Positions 53,996 to 64,000 of a stretch of 64,000 nt of DNA are shown one piece after another. Made by a program: the position numbers and the translations under genes. How positions within the stretch are numbered: the first letter of the stretch is position 1; each line of letters starts with the position of its first letter. The notes below the pieces were generated by a model, which had not been told where the DNA came from, made no database searches, and saw nothing but the letters and a program-made list of their open reading frames with translations. Origin of the DNA: M3007 sp044226205 (lineage in GTDB: Bacteria > Bacteroidota > Bacteroidia > Chitinophagales > Saprospiraceae); the NCBI GenBank assembly GCA_044226205.1, contig JBGAHL010000002.1, positions 1 to 64,000 on the forward strand, in the 5' to 3' direction.

Positions 53996-56548
53996 ATGAA
54001 ATTTAATTGCCTGTTCCTCCTTCTGCTTTGTTCCCTGCAAGCCGGCGCCCAGTCGTATCCGCAGCAATTCAGCCCGCACGGCATCGGCGGAGGGGGGTAT
54101 ATGTACAGCCCTTCGATCAATCCGCACAACCCCGACGATATTTTTCTCAACTGCGACATGGGCGGCGTGTACCGTTCGACCGACGGCGGGCACAGCTGGC
54201 AAATGCAGGCCTACCAACAATTAGTCAGTCAGGTGAAGGGAAAAATCCAGTTTACCGCCGACCCCGCCGTCTGCTACGTCTGCCGCCGCTCGCTGAGCAA
54301 TCCCGACGACCCGCTTTTTCGCGGCGAACTGGCCAAAAGCACCGACGGCGGCGCCTCCTGGCAGCCCCTGCCCGACCCCACCGGCAGCGGCGTGCATCGC
54401 CTCGAAGTTGACCCCGGCAGCACGCAAAGGCTTTTGCTAAATGAATACAACCAACTGTTTTTCAGTGCCAATGGCGGTGATTCCTGGGCCTCGGTTTTCC
54501 ATCCGGCCGACGACAAAGTCTGGCTTGGCGGCGCCTTCTGGAACGGCGACGACATCTTCGTCGGCACCGACAAAGGCCTGCTGGTCTCTCACAATGGCGG
54601 CCTATCCTTTGCCCTCGAAAACCACGACGGGCTCCCGGCAGGCGCAGGTATTCTGCATCTTTCGGGAGCCAAATCGGGCGGCCAGCTGCGGCTTTTTTGC
54701 GTCGTAGCGCCCGAATCGGACCTGTATGCCTGGTACGATCCGCTCGATTTTGCCAACAACCTGCTCGGCATTTACCGCATGGATTACACCCCTGCCGCCG
54801 ACTGGACCGACACGCACGGCAACATGCCCGCAAATGCCGACATCGCCTGGATCGATATGGCGCTCGCCCAGCCCGACGTCGTCTGGGCCGCGGGAAGCCT
54901 GGACGGTGCGCTGCCGGTCATTTACAAATCCATCGACGGGGGCCAGAACTGGACCAACACCTTCCTCGCCGACGGCAACCAGAACGTCAGTACCGGCTGG
55001 GGCGGCGACGGCGGCGCTTACTCCTACCTGTGGAGCGGCGCCAACCTGGGCCTCGACGTGGACAACAACGACCCGAACCACGTGATCGTCACCGATGGCT
55101 ACGGCCATGTGACCACCGACGGCGGCGTCAGCTGGCAGGCCACCTATGTGCTGCCGGCATTTCAAAACGCGCCCGGTGAACTGAGTGCGGTGGATAAGTT
55201 TTATCAATCTTCGGGCCTCGACGTCACGTCCACCCACCAGATTTTCTGGCTCAACGACCAGGAAATCATCGCCGCCAATACGGACATCGGCCAAACCTAC
55301 TCGACCGACGGCGGCCAGACCTGGACCTTCGCCCGCAATACTTTTTTCCCTTGGGGGACCGTGGCCAACAACAACTGGTACCGCATCGCCGCGGCGCCTT
55401 CCGGCAAGCTGTACGCCGCTACCGCCGAAATCAACGACATCTACCTGGGCTACCGCATCAGCGACGACCAGGTCGCCGGCGCCGGCCTCGTCCTGCAATC
55501 CTCCGATGCCGGCGCGCATTGGGACACCCTGTACAATTTCGGGCATCCGGCAGTCTGGATCGAAGTTGACCCGACCCAACCTAACCGCCTGTATGTCAGC
55601 GTGGTACATGCCACGGAGGGTGGCGTTTTTCGCAGCGACGATGGCGGTCAGAGCTGGCAACTGCTACCCGCGCCGCCGCGCACCGAGGGGCACCCGTACA
55701 ATCTGGTGGCGCTCAACGACGGCGGCCTGGTCGCTACTTTTTCCGCCCGCGCCCTGCCCGACGGGGTGACTTTGACGGAAAGCAGCGGCGTTTTTTACCT
55801 GCCTGCCGGCAGCAATAACTGGCTCGACCGGACCGGCACGGGGATGGAATTTTATACCAAAGACCTGATTGTCGACCCGCACGACAGCACCCAAAATACC
55901 TGGTACGCCACGGTCTGGGGGCGGTTTACCACTTTTGCCGGGCCCAATAACGCGGGCAACGGCGGCCTTTACCGCAGCACCGACCGAGGGCTGAGCTGGA
56001 CGCGCATTTTTGCCCATGAACGCGCCGAAAGTGTCACCATTCACCCGGTTTTGCCCAATGTGTCTTACCTGTCGGTCGAAAACGAGGGCTTGTTTTTTAC
56101 CCAAAACCTCGACGATCCGCAGCCTGTTTTTGAACGGGTGACGACCCTCCCCTACTGGCGCCCTAAACGGGTGTTTTTCCAGCCGGGCAATGCCTGCAAG
56201 GTGTGGGTAGCCACGATGGGCGGCGGCATGTGGCAGGGAGAAACGGAGGACAATTGCACCTCTTCGGCCAGTTCCGATTTCGGTGCGACCGATATGGCGC
56301 GTATTTTCCCCAACCCCCTTTCCGCGGCCGAGCCATTCCTTTGCCTTGATTTTCAAGACATTACCCCGCAAGGTTGTCGCATTGCATTGTACAACCCGGT
56401 CGGGCAGCCTGTTTTTGAAAAAAATCTGGAAAGCCCCGACACCCGGCTGGTTTTGCCCCTTCAGGGGCTCACGCCCGGGGCCTACACGCTTTGCATGCAA
56501 CAGGCTGGCGGGCGGCTTTTGGTCAAAAATCTGATCGTTACGCCATAA
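53996..56548 (+). CDS. T9SS-exported Asp-box/sortilin-like protein
   Basis: 850 residues from ATG 53996, which opens a signal peptide MKFNCLFLLLLCSLQAGAQ; an in-frame start at 53918 would bury it. A beta-propeller with many Asp-box (BNR) motifs: GGVYRSTDGGHSWQ, AKSTDGGASWQ, FFSANGGDSWAS, YKSIDGGQNWTN, YSTDGGQTWTF, FRSDDGGQSWQ, YRSTDRGLSWT. The start GIGGGGYMYSPSINPHNPDD resembles GH74-like and sortilin/VPS10 propellers, but GH74 catalytic residues were not identified, so hydrolase activity is open. A type A sorting domain ends the protein (ARIFPNPLSAAEPFLCL, LTPGAYTLCMQQAGGRLLV). Likely surface-exposed, binding or cleaving polysaccharide or peptide. Confidence 0.85.
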   Translation: MKFNCLFLLLLCSLQAGAQSYPQQFSPHGIGGGGYMYSPSINPHNPDDIFLNCDMGGVYRSTDGGHSWQMQAYQQLVSQVKGKIQFTADPAVCYVCRRSLSNPDDPLFRGELAKSTDGGASWQPLPDPTGSGVHRLEVDPGSTQRLLLNEYNQLFFSANGGDSWASVFHPADDKVWLGGAFWNGDDIFVGTDKGLLVSHNGGLSFALENHDGLPAGAGILHLSGAKSGGQLRLFCVVAPESDLYAWYDPLDFANNLLGIYRMDYTPAADWTDTHGNMPANADIAWIDMALAQPDVVWAAGSLDGALPVIYKSIDGGQNWTNTFLADGNQNVSTGWGGDGGAYSYLWSGANLGLDVDNNDPNHVIVTDGYGHVTTDGGVSWQATYVLPAFQNAPGELSAVDKFYQSSGLDVTSTHQIFWLNDQEIIAANTDIGQTYSTDGGQTWTFARNTFFPWGTVANNNWYRIAAAPSGKLYAATAEINDIYLGYRISDDQVAGAGLVLQSSDAGAHWDTLYNFGHPAVWIEVDPTQPNRLYVSVVHATEGGVFRSDDGGQSWQLLPAPPRTEGHPYNLVALNDGGLVATFSARALPDGVTLTESSGVFYLPAGSNNWLDRTGTGMEFYTKDLIVDPHDSTQNTWYATVWGRFTTFAGPNNAGNGGLYRSTDRGLSWTRIFAHERAESVTIHPVLPNVSYLSVENEGLFFTQNLDDPQPVFERVTTLPYWRPKRVFFQPGNACKVWVATMGGGMWQGETEDNCTSSASSDFGATDMARIFPNPLSAAEPFLCLDFQDITPQGCRIALYNPVGQPVFEKNLESPDTRLVLPLQGLTPGAYTLCMQQAGGRLLVKNLIVTP

Positions 56549-56657
56549 CACAGCTTTGCCCGTGCAGTCACCCGCCACAAACCCGGGCCCTACCCTTTTA
56601 AAAACCTGAAAATCCTGTAAATCCTGTCCAACTCAACAATTCCTGTCGCACCCAAAC

Positions 56658-57407
56658 TCAAAAAGGCCACAGCGCCCTCCTTTCCGGCGGGTAATCCGAA
56701 AATTTTTCCTTGTACCAGCGGTGGTGCGCGAGTGCCCTCGGGGCCAGGTTGGCCACGGTCCAGATCAGGAAAGCAAGTGCCGGCAAGGCCCAGCTCATGA
56801 GGGCAAAACCCGCCCATTCGATCATTTCCCCGAGGTGGTTCGGGCAGCTGACCCGGCCAAACAAACCACCGCGCGGGATCACATAACCCGTATCGCCCGG
56901 CTTTCGCAGATTGAGCAGAATGTGGTCGGATTGCCAGTTGATACCCAGGCCGGTCCAGAACAGGACCATTCCTGCCAGGAAGCGAATATCGAACCACCAG
57001 TCGGCCGGGTAGTCGGCAAAATGTGCGAAATAGTAGCCCAGCAGAAAGCCGTTCATCAGGTTGAAACCCACGGCGGAAAACATAATGACGACGGGCATGC
57101 GCTTGCCGCTGGTGCGGAGCCGAAGCGGAAAAATGATGCTGCGATTGATATAATGGAACAAAAACAGGGCGCTGAACACCCACACCGGCTTCGACGACGG
57201 GATGCCGGGCCACAACAGTACCGTCAAAAACACCACGATCACCGTGAACTCCATCACGAACCAGCCGAGTCGATTATCGACCGTGGGGCCCCAGCCGGGT
57301 CGCAGGTGCCGGCCGTAGGGCGCGTTTTGGCGCAAGAGGTAAAAAAACGTAACGATGGCCACGGCGATCCAGGCCCAGGCAATTTGCGAGTACAGGGTAT
57401 AGTTCAT
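56658..57407 (-). CDS. Steroid 5-alpha-reductase family membrane protein
   Basis: 249 residues from ATG 57407 (MNYTLYSQIAWAWIAV); in-frame sequence further upstream overlaps the preceding gene. Six or seven transmembrane helices. The C-terminal half has the SRD5A signature: HYINRSIIFPLRLRTSGKRMPV, GFLLGYYFAHFADYPADWW, INWQSDHILLNLRKPGDTGYVIPRGGLFGRVSCPNHLGEMIEW, and the end HHRWYKEKFSDYPPERRALWPF. Length and motifs match animal 3-oxo-5-alpha-steroid 4-dehydrogenases (about 255), which use NADPH to reduce an enone double bond. The bacterial substrate may be a steroid, another isoprenoid or a lipid. It lies 28 bp after the SDR gene and probably forms an operon with it. Confidence 0.88.
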   Translation of the reverse strand: MNYTLYSQIAWAWIAVAIVTFFYLLRQNAPYGRHLRPGWGPTVDNRLGWFVMEFTVIVVFLTVLLWPGIPSSKPVWVFSALFLFHYINRSIIFPLRLRTSGKRMPVVIMFSAVGFNLMNGFLLGYYFAHFADYPADWWFDIRFLAGMVLFWTGLGINWQSDHILLNLRKPGDTGYVIPRGGLFGRVSCPNHLGEMIEWAGFALMSWALPALAFLIWTVANLAPRALAHHRWYKEKFSDYPPERRALWPF

Positions 57408-57435
57408 AGTCAAAAGCGGTTTGCTGCGCGCCGCC

Positions 57436-58416
57436 TCACAAATAACCGACAGATTTGAACCATTCAAAAGCATCGGCCAGGGTCTCTTCCAAGGGCCGGG
57501 GCGAATAGCCGAGTTCCTGCCGCGCTTTTTCGGTAGCAACCGCTTTCGGGTGATCGCGCAGGGTATCCAGCATTTCGGCGGTAAAACGCGCAGGCCGACC
57601 GCTCAGCCGGGCCCACGCGCCCATAAAGGGCAACGCCGAGCGCAGCAGCCATTCGGGTGCGACAAGTCGGGGCATGCGCCGGCCCGTCACCCGGCCGATC
57701 GTGGCAGCCAAATCGCCAATGGATGCGTACCGGCCGCCCAGCAGGTACGCTTCTCCGCTGCGCCCACCCTCCAAAGCCGCCAGGGTAGCGAGGGCGACGT
57801 CGCGCACATCCACCCAATCGGCCCCGCCGGGCGTGAGCATGGGGATGCGGCCCCGGTGAAAATCGAGCAACATTTGACCCGACAGGGAGGGCTCAAAATC
57901 AAAAGGCCCCAAAACGCCTGTGGGGCAAAGCGTCAGTACTTCCAGCGGATTTTCGGCCGCAAACCGGCGCGCCAGATCGAGACATTCTGCCTTGGCGCGG
58001 TTGTAAGCCATTGGGCTTTTCAAGGCCAGCGGGGCTTTTTCTGAAAGAGCAGTGCCGTCCCGGGGTGGCAAAAAGGCCTGTACCGAACTGAAAGAAATCA
58101 CCCGTCGCAAGCCCTGTGTCAGGCAGGTATCCAGCACCCTCCGGGTGCCGTCCACGTTGACCCGTACAACTTCGCCGCCCTGGTCGCCGTGTACGGAAAT
58201 CAGGCCGGCCAGGTGGATCAGCACTTCGCAACCCTCCGTCAGCGACAGCAACGCAGCAGCGTCGAACAGATTGCCGGAAACCCTTTCGACCGGTAGTCCG
58301 GCCAGCGAAACATTGTCGCGGCGCTGCAACACCCGCAGACGATGGCCAGCTGCAAGCAGTTGGCGAACAACCACATTTCCGATGCGACCGGATGCGCCGG
58401 TCAGGGCTATTTGCAT
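57436..58416 (-). CDS. NAD-dependent epimerase/dehydratase, 3-beta-HSD/dihydroflavonol-reductase-like
   Basis: 326 residues from ATG 58416 (MQIALTGASGRIGNVVVRQLL). A longer frame to 58467 is encoded by the CTTTGAA repeat element and is rejected. Atypical extended SDR: Rossmann TGASGRIGN, HLAGLISV, VNVDGTRRVLDTC, VISFSSVQAF, catalytic YNRAKAECLDLA (YxxxK) and PTGVLGPFD. This pattern fits the 3-beta-hydroxysteroid dehydrogenase / dihydroflavonol reductase / HpnA-like group. Cytoplasmic. The next gene, 28 bp away, is a 5-alpha-reductase homologue, so both may modify the same hydroxy/keto isoprenoid substrate; this is inference. The promoter must lie in or beyond the repeat element. Confidence 0.87.
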   Translation of the reverse strand: MQIALTGASGRIGNVVVRQLLAAGHRLRVLQRRDNVSLAGLPVERVSGNLFDAAALLSLTEGCEVLIHLAGLISVHGDQGGEVVRVNVDGTRRVLDTCLTQGLRRVISFSSVQAFLPPRDGTALSEKAPLALKSPMAYNRAKAECLDLARRFAAENPLEVLTLCPTGVLGPFDFEPSLSGQMLLDFHRGRIPMLTPGGADWVDVRDVALATLAALEGGRSGEAYLLGGRYASIGDLAATIGRVTGRRMPRLVAPEWLLRSALPFMGAWARLSGRPARFTAEMLDTLRDHPKAVATEKARQELGYSPRPLEETLADAFEWFKSVGYL

Positions 58417-58424
58417 GGGGGAGA

Positions 58425-58568
58425 AAGTTTTAAGTTGAAAGTTCAAAGTTGAAAGTTCAAAGTTCAAAGTTCAAAGTTTGAAGCGGTTGGCTCTTCCCGG
58501 AACGTGTAGGCCATACTTCGGGAGGGTAAACGCCCCAAACTTTGAACTTTGAACTTTGAACTTTAAAC
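58425..58568. repeat. Heptad (CTTTGAA) inverted-repeat element, copy 2
   Basis: The left arm has AAGTTGAAAG and TTCAAAG heptads ending TTTGAAGCGGTTGG; the right arm has CCAAACTTTGAAC and two more CTTTGAA heptads ending TTTAAAC. The core of about 55 bp (58481-58536) contains AGGCCAT, whose reverse complement ATGGCCT is in the core of copy 1 at 31235-31402, in inverted orientation. It sits between the start of the SDR gene and the terminator of the pyrophosphatase gene. Confidence 0.85.
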
Positions 58569-58571
58569 GCT

Positions 58572-58611
58572 AAAAAAACAAATCGCCCCGGGGAAACATC
58601 CCCGGGGCGAT
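58572..58611 (-). terminator. Intrinsic terminator of the membrane pyrophosphatase gene
   Basis: ATCGCCCCGGGGA (58582-58594), loop AACA, then TCCCCGGGGCGAT (58599-58611): a perfect 13-bp stem, followed on the minus strand by seven U (plus-strand A run 58572-58578). It lies 23 bp after the stop at 58635. Confidence 0.85.
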
Positions 58612-58634
58612 CGCAGTCCAAAAAGGACAACATT

Positions 58635-60887
<2,253 letters not shown>

Positions 60888-60966
60888 TTTGTTTTGACCA
60901 AAAATTAATGTGAAAACGGTGTAGTAAAAAGCCCGCCAGGGCGGGCCGTTTTGTCGAAAACGGCGG

Positions 60967-60974
60967 CAAAAGTA
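60967..60974 (-). promoter_or_regulatory. Putative promoter of hppA
   Basis: Plus-strand CAAAAGTA is an exact minus-strand TAnnTTTG (TACTTTTG), 80 bp before ATG 60887. A TTTG lies at 60999-61002, at 24-bp spacing, slightly long. The leader would contain a GCCCGCC/GGCGGGC hairpin (60931-60946). Confidence 0.5.
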
Positions 60975-61164
60975 GAAAAAAAACCTTGCGCAGCCTGCCA
61001 AAGCGCTAAAATGAAGCATTTTGACCCTTACAAATTCCTTTCCTGTGCATCCGCTTGATCAGAAAGCCCCCGCCTCAATCACATTCTTGCCGCCGGATGT
61101 TGGCATTTTCCCTACAAATAAAGCAGTGGCAACCGTCGTATTTAATCCCGCCCCGATTTATTTA

Positions 61165-61268
61165 TTTTTTAAGGTTACTATACTCACCTGCACATTTTTA
61201 ACTGCTAGGACGCGAAGGATTCGCGGTTAAAATGGCACGCAAAGGGTGTAAATGGGTATAGTTACCTT
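61165..61268. repeat. REP/MITE-like nested inverted repeat, copy 2
   Basis: Outer arms AAGGTTACTATACTCA (61171-61186) and TGGGTATAGTTACCTT (61253-61268) are inverted repeats; inner arms TTTTTAACTGC (61195-61205) and GCGGTTAAAA (61223-61232) enclose AGGACGCGAAGGATTC. The order CTATAC, ATTTTTA, CYGCYA, GACGCG matches copy 1 at 26204-26300. It lies in the 460-bp gene-free region 60888-61347; the rest of that region (60975-61164) shows nothing recognisable besides the hppA promoter. Confidence 0.6.
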
Positions 61269-61277
61269 TTTAAAATT

Positions 61278-61311
61278 AAAAAAGGCTGCCCCGCGCCAAC
61301 GCGGAACAGCC
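61278..61311 (-). terminator. Intrinsic terminator of the 61348 lipoprotein gene
   Basis: GGCTG...CCGCG, loop CCAA, CGCGG...CAGCC (61284-61311) with a small internal bulge; on the minus strand it is followed by six U (A run 61278-61283). It lies 36 bp after the stop at 61348. Confidence 0.75.
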
Positions 61312-61347
61312 CCCGGATGTGACATGAAGATTATGCAGCCCAATAAA

Positions 61348-61782
61348 TCAGCATGCGAACGGACCGACATAAGTGCAGTCGTCGTAGATCTTGATTTCCT
61401 TGACCTGCCCCGGCGCCAGTGTAAAGACGGAAGTGACGCCGTTGATGGAAATTTTGACCGTGCAAGTCGTACTGTTGGGGTTGCCAAACCACATTTTTGT
61501 CGTGGGCGTCACCACGTAGCTGGTGCTCGTGCCGCCGGGTTGCAATACGGTGCCGAAACCCGTGCCGCCCGTGCAGAAGGTGCAGGCGTTGGCATTGGTC
61601 TGGGTGCCGCAGATCTTGGTGTCGCAGGTCGTCTTCACGTAAACCGTACATGTAGCGCGTTCTGTAGCCGTCTGATCGGCCGTCTGACTGGATTGGTCGA
61701 CCACGGGTTCTTTTGCGCAGTAAAGCAGAAAAAAGGCGCCCGTGGCCAGAAGAAACATCGGTAGCAGGAATTTGGTACGCAT
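61348..61782 (-). CDS. Small Cys-containing lipoprotein of unknown function
   Basis: 144 residues from ATG 61782. Signal MRTKFLLPMFLLATGAFFLLYCAKEP with lipobox LLYC (Cys22). The mature part is all-beta-like and has Cys in TCTVYVKTTCDTKICGT, ACTFCTGG, TCTVKISI and a final YVGPFAC, so several disulphides are possible in the periplasm or at the surface. No family recognised. Single gene with an intrinsic terminator; it is read away from the helical protein gene at 61995-63428, 212 bp upstream. The gap 61783-61994 shows nothing recognisable. Confidence 0.8.
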   Translation of the reverse strand: MRTKFLLPMFLLATGAFFLLYCAKEPVVDQSSQTADQTATERATCTVYVKTTCDTKICGTQTNANACTFCTGGTGFGTVLQPGGTSTSYVVTPTTKMWFGNPNSTTCTVKISINGVTSVFTLAPGQVKEIKIYDDCTYVGPFAC

Positions 61783-61994
61783 AAAAGGCAGTTATTAAAA
61801 AGATGAAGAAATCAGTCCCGGCTCAAAAGTGCGGCGCGGTCACGGGCAAAAAAATTACACTTTTGGAGACCGATTCCATCGCGTGCAGAAGCACGATTTG
61901 CTGGTTTCAGGGCCTGATCCTCCCTGAAAACCCGTAAAAAAAGCAGACAAGTCGATAAAAACCGAGTACGCAATGCCGCTGGTTTTCCGCCTTA

Positions 61995-63428
61995 TTACCG
62001 CAGCCGCCCCGCTTTTTCGAGCAGCCAGTCGCGCTCTGCGGCCTGTGGGCGGGCCAGAATTCGCCGGCACAGGCGCTCGCCCCGCGCCTTGTCGCGCGGG
62101 CGGGAACGAATGATTTGTAAAAGCAGGTTGACAAAATCGCCGTTGGCTTTGCGCAGGGCGGCCGGCATGTATTTGCGGGAGGCGCGGGCGATAAAAATCT
62201 TGAACGCGCCGGCTTTGTACGACAACAACTCCGACCCGAGTTCGTACAATATCTTCAATTCGAGGCGTTTGCCGGGCAAGGAATAATCGAGGTATTCGTA
62301 AGTCGGCGCCAGGTGGTCGAGCGCTTGTTGATAGGCCCTGATCGCAAAATAATAACAGGCAAGGTTGAGCCGATACAGATCGAAACTGGAGTTTTCACCC
62401 AGCACCCGGCCCTTGTGCGCCTCGATAAAACCCAGCGCCCAGTCGAAATTGCCGCAGCGCAACGCGGCGGTTGTCACGGCCAGGTAAGCGCTGTGCGGAA
62501 TTTTGTTGCCTTCGTAGTACAGGTAGCCCCGTTCCAGGCTTTCCACCTGCAACTGGTGGTAAAACGGCAGAAGATTGTCCTCCCCGGCATTGATCAACAG
62601 GGCGCAAGTGCTGCGCAGATAGGAGTAAAAATCCTTGAGCACCGCGGGGTCGAGCATCGGCCCGTGTTGGCGGAGCAATTCGGCCAGCGCCCGAAAGTCG
62701 TCGAGCGGTGGCGGCTCCTGGCTCAGCAAGCGATTGATTTTGAAGGAAATAAGCAACAAAGGCGAAGCCTGCAACAAGTGCTCCGGCACCTCGATGGCCA
62801 TATTTGCGACGTCGCTTTGCAGGCCGGGCTGGTCCAGCCGGGTCACCTTTTGCTGCAGCAGGTACTGGTTGAGCAGGTTGAGGCGCATGAGGTGATAGTA
62901 CCCGTCGAGGGCCGACAAGGCAATGGGCACATTGAGATCCGTACGCAGGTAATTGTGATCGGTTTCGTGCAAAAACATCGCGTATTCCGCGTCGAAGCGG
63001 TCGCGGCTGTCCTGGGGTTTGCCGCCCGGGGTGGCGCGTTGCTTGCGGACGAGTTTGGACAAAGCCTGGTTTTGCCAGCTGTCGAGCCCACGCGCCTGCA
63101 AAATTTTTAGCCAGACGAGTTGTTGCCCGACCGAGCCTTCCTGTTCCTGATAATACAGCCCGAGTAAAAAGCGCCTGAGGATTTTGCCGGCTTCCACCAT
63201 GACTTTTTCGAGGCGGCCCGGCGCTTTGCCAGGGAAAAGCAGTTGCTGGACCCTGACTTTATCGGGTTGCTCGCCATTGTCGGTTTCTATCAAAAGTCTG
63301 AGCAGGGCAAGCGCAGATGCCTGGCGCTGCAAGGTCGCCGGCGGAAGCCCGGATGTATAATGCAGAAATGCAGCGCGTTCATCGGGCCTCAGGGTTTTGA
63401 TTAATGCCATCAGGTAAGTTCCTTCCAT
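61995..63428 (-). CDS. Helical repeat protein of a Bacteroidota paralogue family, unknown function
   Basis: 477 residues from ATG 63428 (MEGTYLMALIKTLRPDERAAF); ATG 63410 is an equally good start. No signal peptide and no transmembrane helix, so cytoplasmic. Almost wholly alpha-helical, Leu-rich and TPR-like: LIKTLRPDERAAFLHYTSG at the start, then VRVQQLLFPGKAPGRLEKVMVEAGKILRRFL, YYHLMRLNLLNQYLLQQ, AALRCGNFDWALGFIEAHKG, NLACYYFAIRAYQQALDHL. The opening (LxxLxxxExxxFxxFL type) and overall length match a large group of uncharacterised Saprospiria proteins. A near -7 box CACTTTTG (63460-63467, minus) is 32 bp upstream. Divergent from the FnIII-protein gene. Confidence 0.75.
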   Translation of the reverse strand: MEGTYLMALIKTLRPDERAAFLHYTSGLPPATLQRQASALALLRLLIETDNGEQPDKVRVQQLLFPGKAPGRLEKVMVEAGKILRRFLLGLYYQEQEGSVGQQLVWLKILQARGLDSWQNQALSKLVRKQRATPGGKPQDSRDRFDAEYAMFLHETDHNYLRTDLNVPIALSALDGYYHLMRLNLLNQYLLQQKVTRLDQPGLQSDVANMAIEVPEHLLQASPLLLISFKINRLLSQEPPPLDDFRALAELLRQHGPMLDPAVLKDFYSYLRSTCALLINAGEDNLLPFYHQLQVESLERGYLYYEGNKIPHSAYLAVTTAALRCGNFDWALGFIEAHKGRVLGENSSFDLYRLNLACYYFAIRAYQQALDHLAPTYEYLDYSLPGKRLELKILYELGSELLSYKAGAFKIFIARASRKYMPAALRKANGDFVNLLLQIIRSRPRDKARGERLCRRILARPQAAERDWLLEKAGRLR

Positions 63429-63538
63429 GGAGACTATCAGGGGTCGCGGAATACGCCGCCAAAAGTGTAACAAATTTCCTAAAGTGAAGTCCTGATTTTT
63501 GCCTGATAACCGATCATAACAACTTCATTTTAATAAAG

Positions 63539-64000
63539 ATGAAAAACCTTACGCTTCATTGCCAGGCCTTGGCCGCGGCCCTGCTTTGCACATCCTTGAT
63601 GTTGTCGGCCGCCAATTCTTCCACCGTTTTTTTATCACAGGACCCTTGTTCGCTGGCTGCTCCTTCCAGCCTTGGAGCCACCGTTACGAGCCCCAGTTCC
63701 GCCACACTCAACTGGTCGGCGGTCAGTGGCGCCTATGGGTACAGGGTGCGCGTCCAACCCCTGCCCGAAGGCGCGCCGGTAGCCGATTTTCTGTCGTTCA
63801 GCCTGAGTGCGGGCATTAGCGGCCTGACGTCGGGGGCTACGTATCGTTGCCTGGTATCAGCCGTGTGCTCCGACAACTCCGAATCACCCGGGCAGGGAAA
63901 TTCAATCGTGATCGATATCATCATCAATTACAACTCGCCGCCGGACGAAGCCACCGCGACCTTCCTGCCCGACAGCGTGCAGCCGGAACCCGTTGTCCTG
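63539..64000 (+). CDS. Secreted fibronectin type III-containing protein, 3' end beyond window
   Basis: ATG at 63539 opens a frame that runs off the right edge (154 codons seen). A signal peptide spans about residues 1-26 (HCQALAAALLCTSLMLSAANS). Residues about 43-125 are an FnIII-like domain: SLGATVTSPSSATLNWSAV, GYRVRVQPLPEG, and ISGLTSGATYRCLVSAVCSD. This is a frequent module in T9SS cargo, so a C-terminal sorting domain is expected beyond the window. A near -7 box GATTTTTG lies at 63494-63501. Nothing can be said of its activity. Confidence 0.8.
   Translation, partial: MKNLTLHCQALAAALLCTSLMLSAANSSTVFLSQDPCSLAAPSSLGATVTSPSSATLNWSAVSGAYGYRVRVQPLPEGAPVADFLSFSLSAGISGLTSGATYRCLVSAVCSDNSESPGQGNSIVIDIIINYNSPPDEATATFLPDSVQPEPVVL

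Noticed and set aside
58416..58467. N-terminal extension of the SDR protein (MNFELSTLNFQLKTFSP)
   Set aside because: Encoded by the CTTTGAA heptads of the repeat element; the Rossmann fold starts at MQIALTGASG.

Overview
The window looks like a chromosomal segment of a free-living Bacteroidota, most likely from the Saprospiria (Saprospiraceae/Lewinella/Haliscomenobacter-like). Evidence: many very long secreted proteins with type IX secretion (T9SS) C-terminal sorting domains of both type A and type B; signal peptides ending in ...AQ or ...SQ; a hybrid two-component (HTCS) regulator; start sites preceded by the Bacteroidota -7 promoter box TAnnTTTG instead of clear Shine-Dalgarno sites; and a fairly GC-rich composition. 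I see no rRNA, tRNA, CRISPR array, transposase, integrase or phage gene.

Layout. 1-8026: a giant beta-helix adhesin (3' part beyond the window) preceded by a small secreted protein. 8456-18478: S41-type peptidase, T9SS cargo, a muconolactone-isomerase-fold protein, a 23-residue-repeat protein with a peptidoglycan-binding tail, an HD phosphohydrolase and a large PKD/glycoside-hydrolase-like T9SS protein. 18504-23123: a signalling locus with a TPR sensor kinase, an unusual doubled response regulator (REC-HTH-REC-HTH), a 33-residue ORF before an intrinsic terminator, and upstream an unknown protein with a cationic hydrophobic tail. 23260-28806: T9SS protein with a 153-bp tandem repeat, ALDH8-like aldehyde dehydrogenase, secreted unknown. 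28989-31234: ABC-2 exporter pair. 31405-40340: lipoprotein, DUF2064-type transferase, HTCS regulator and a glycine-rich/HYR surface protein with a 29-bp tandem repeat between the last two. 40527-47510: purC, then a glycan-type cluster (GT-C mannosyltransferase-like protein, sugar-nucleotide epimerase, flippase-like protein, GT2) headed by an orphan N6-adenine DNA methyltransferase. 47730-56548: a 1993-residue type B T9SS protein and an Asp-box/sortilin-like T9SS protein. 56658-60887: steroid 5-alpha-reductase-like and SDR-type pair, then a membrane pyrophosphatase. 61348-64000: Cys-rich lipoprotein, a helical protein of a Bacteroidota paralogue type, and the start of an FnIII-containing secreted protein.

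The intergenic DNA is unusually rich in inverted-repeat elements of several families: heptad CTTTGAA elements (31235-31402 and 58425-58568), CCCTATAAGGGTTT palindromes (31909-31939 and 47581-47663), a REP/MITE-like family (26204-26300 and 61165-61268) and a singleton bounded by 11-bp inverted repeats (8181-8290). Together with perfect-stem terminators they punctuate the transcription units. The best candidates for undescribed biology are the doubled response regulator locus, the repeat tract abutting the orphan methyltransferase start, the 23-residue repeat protein, and the repeated intergenic elements.
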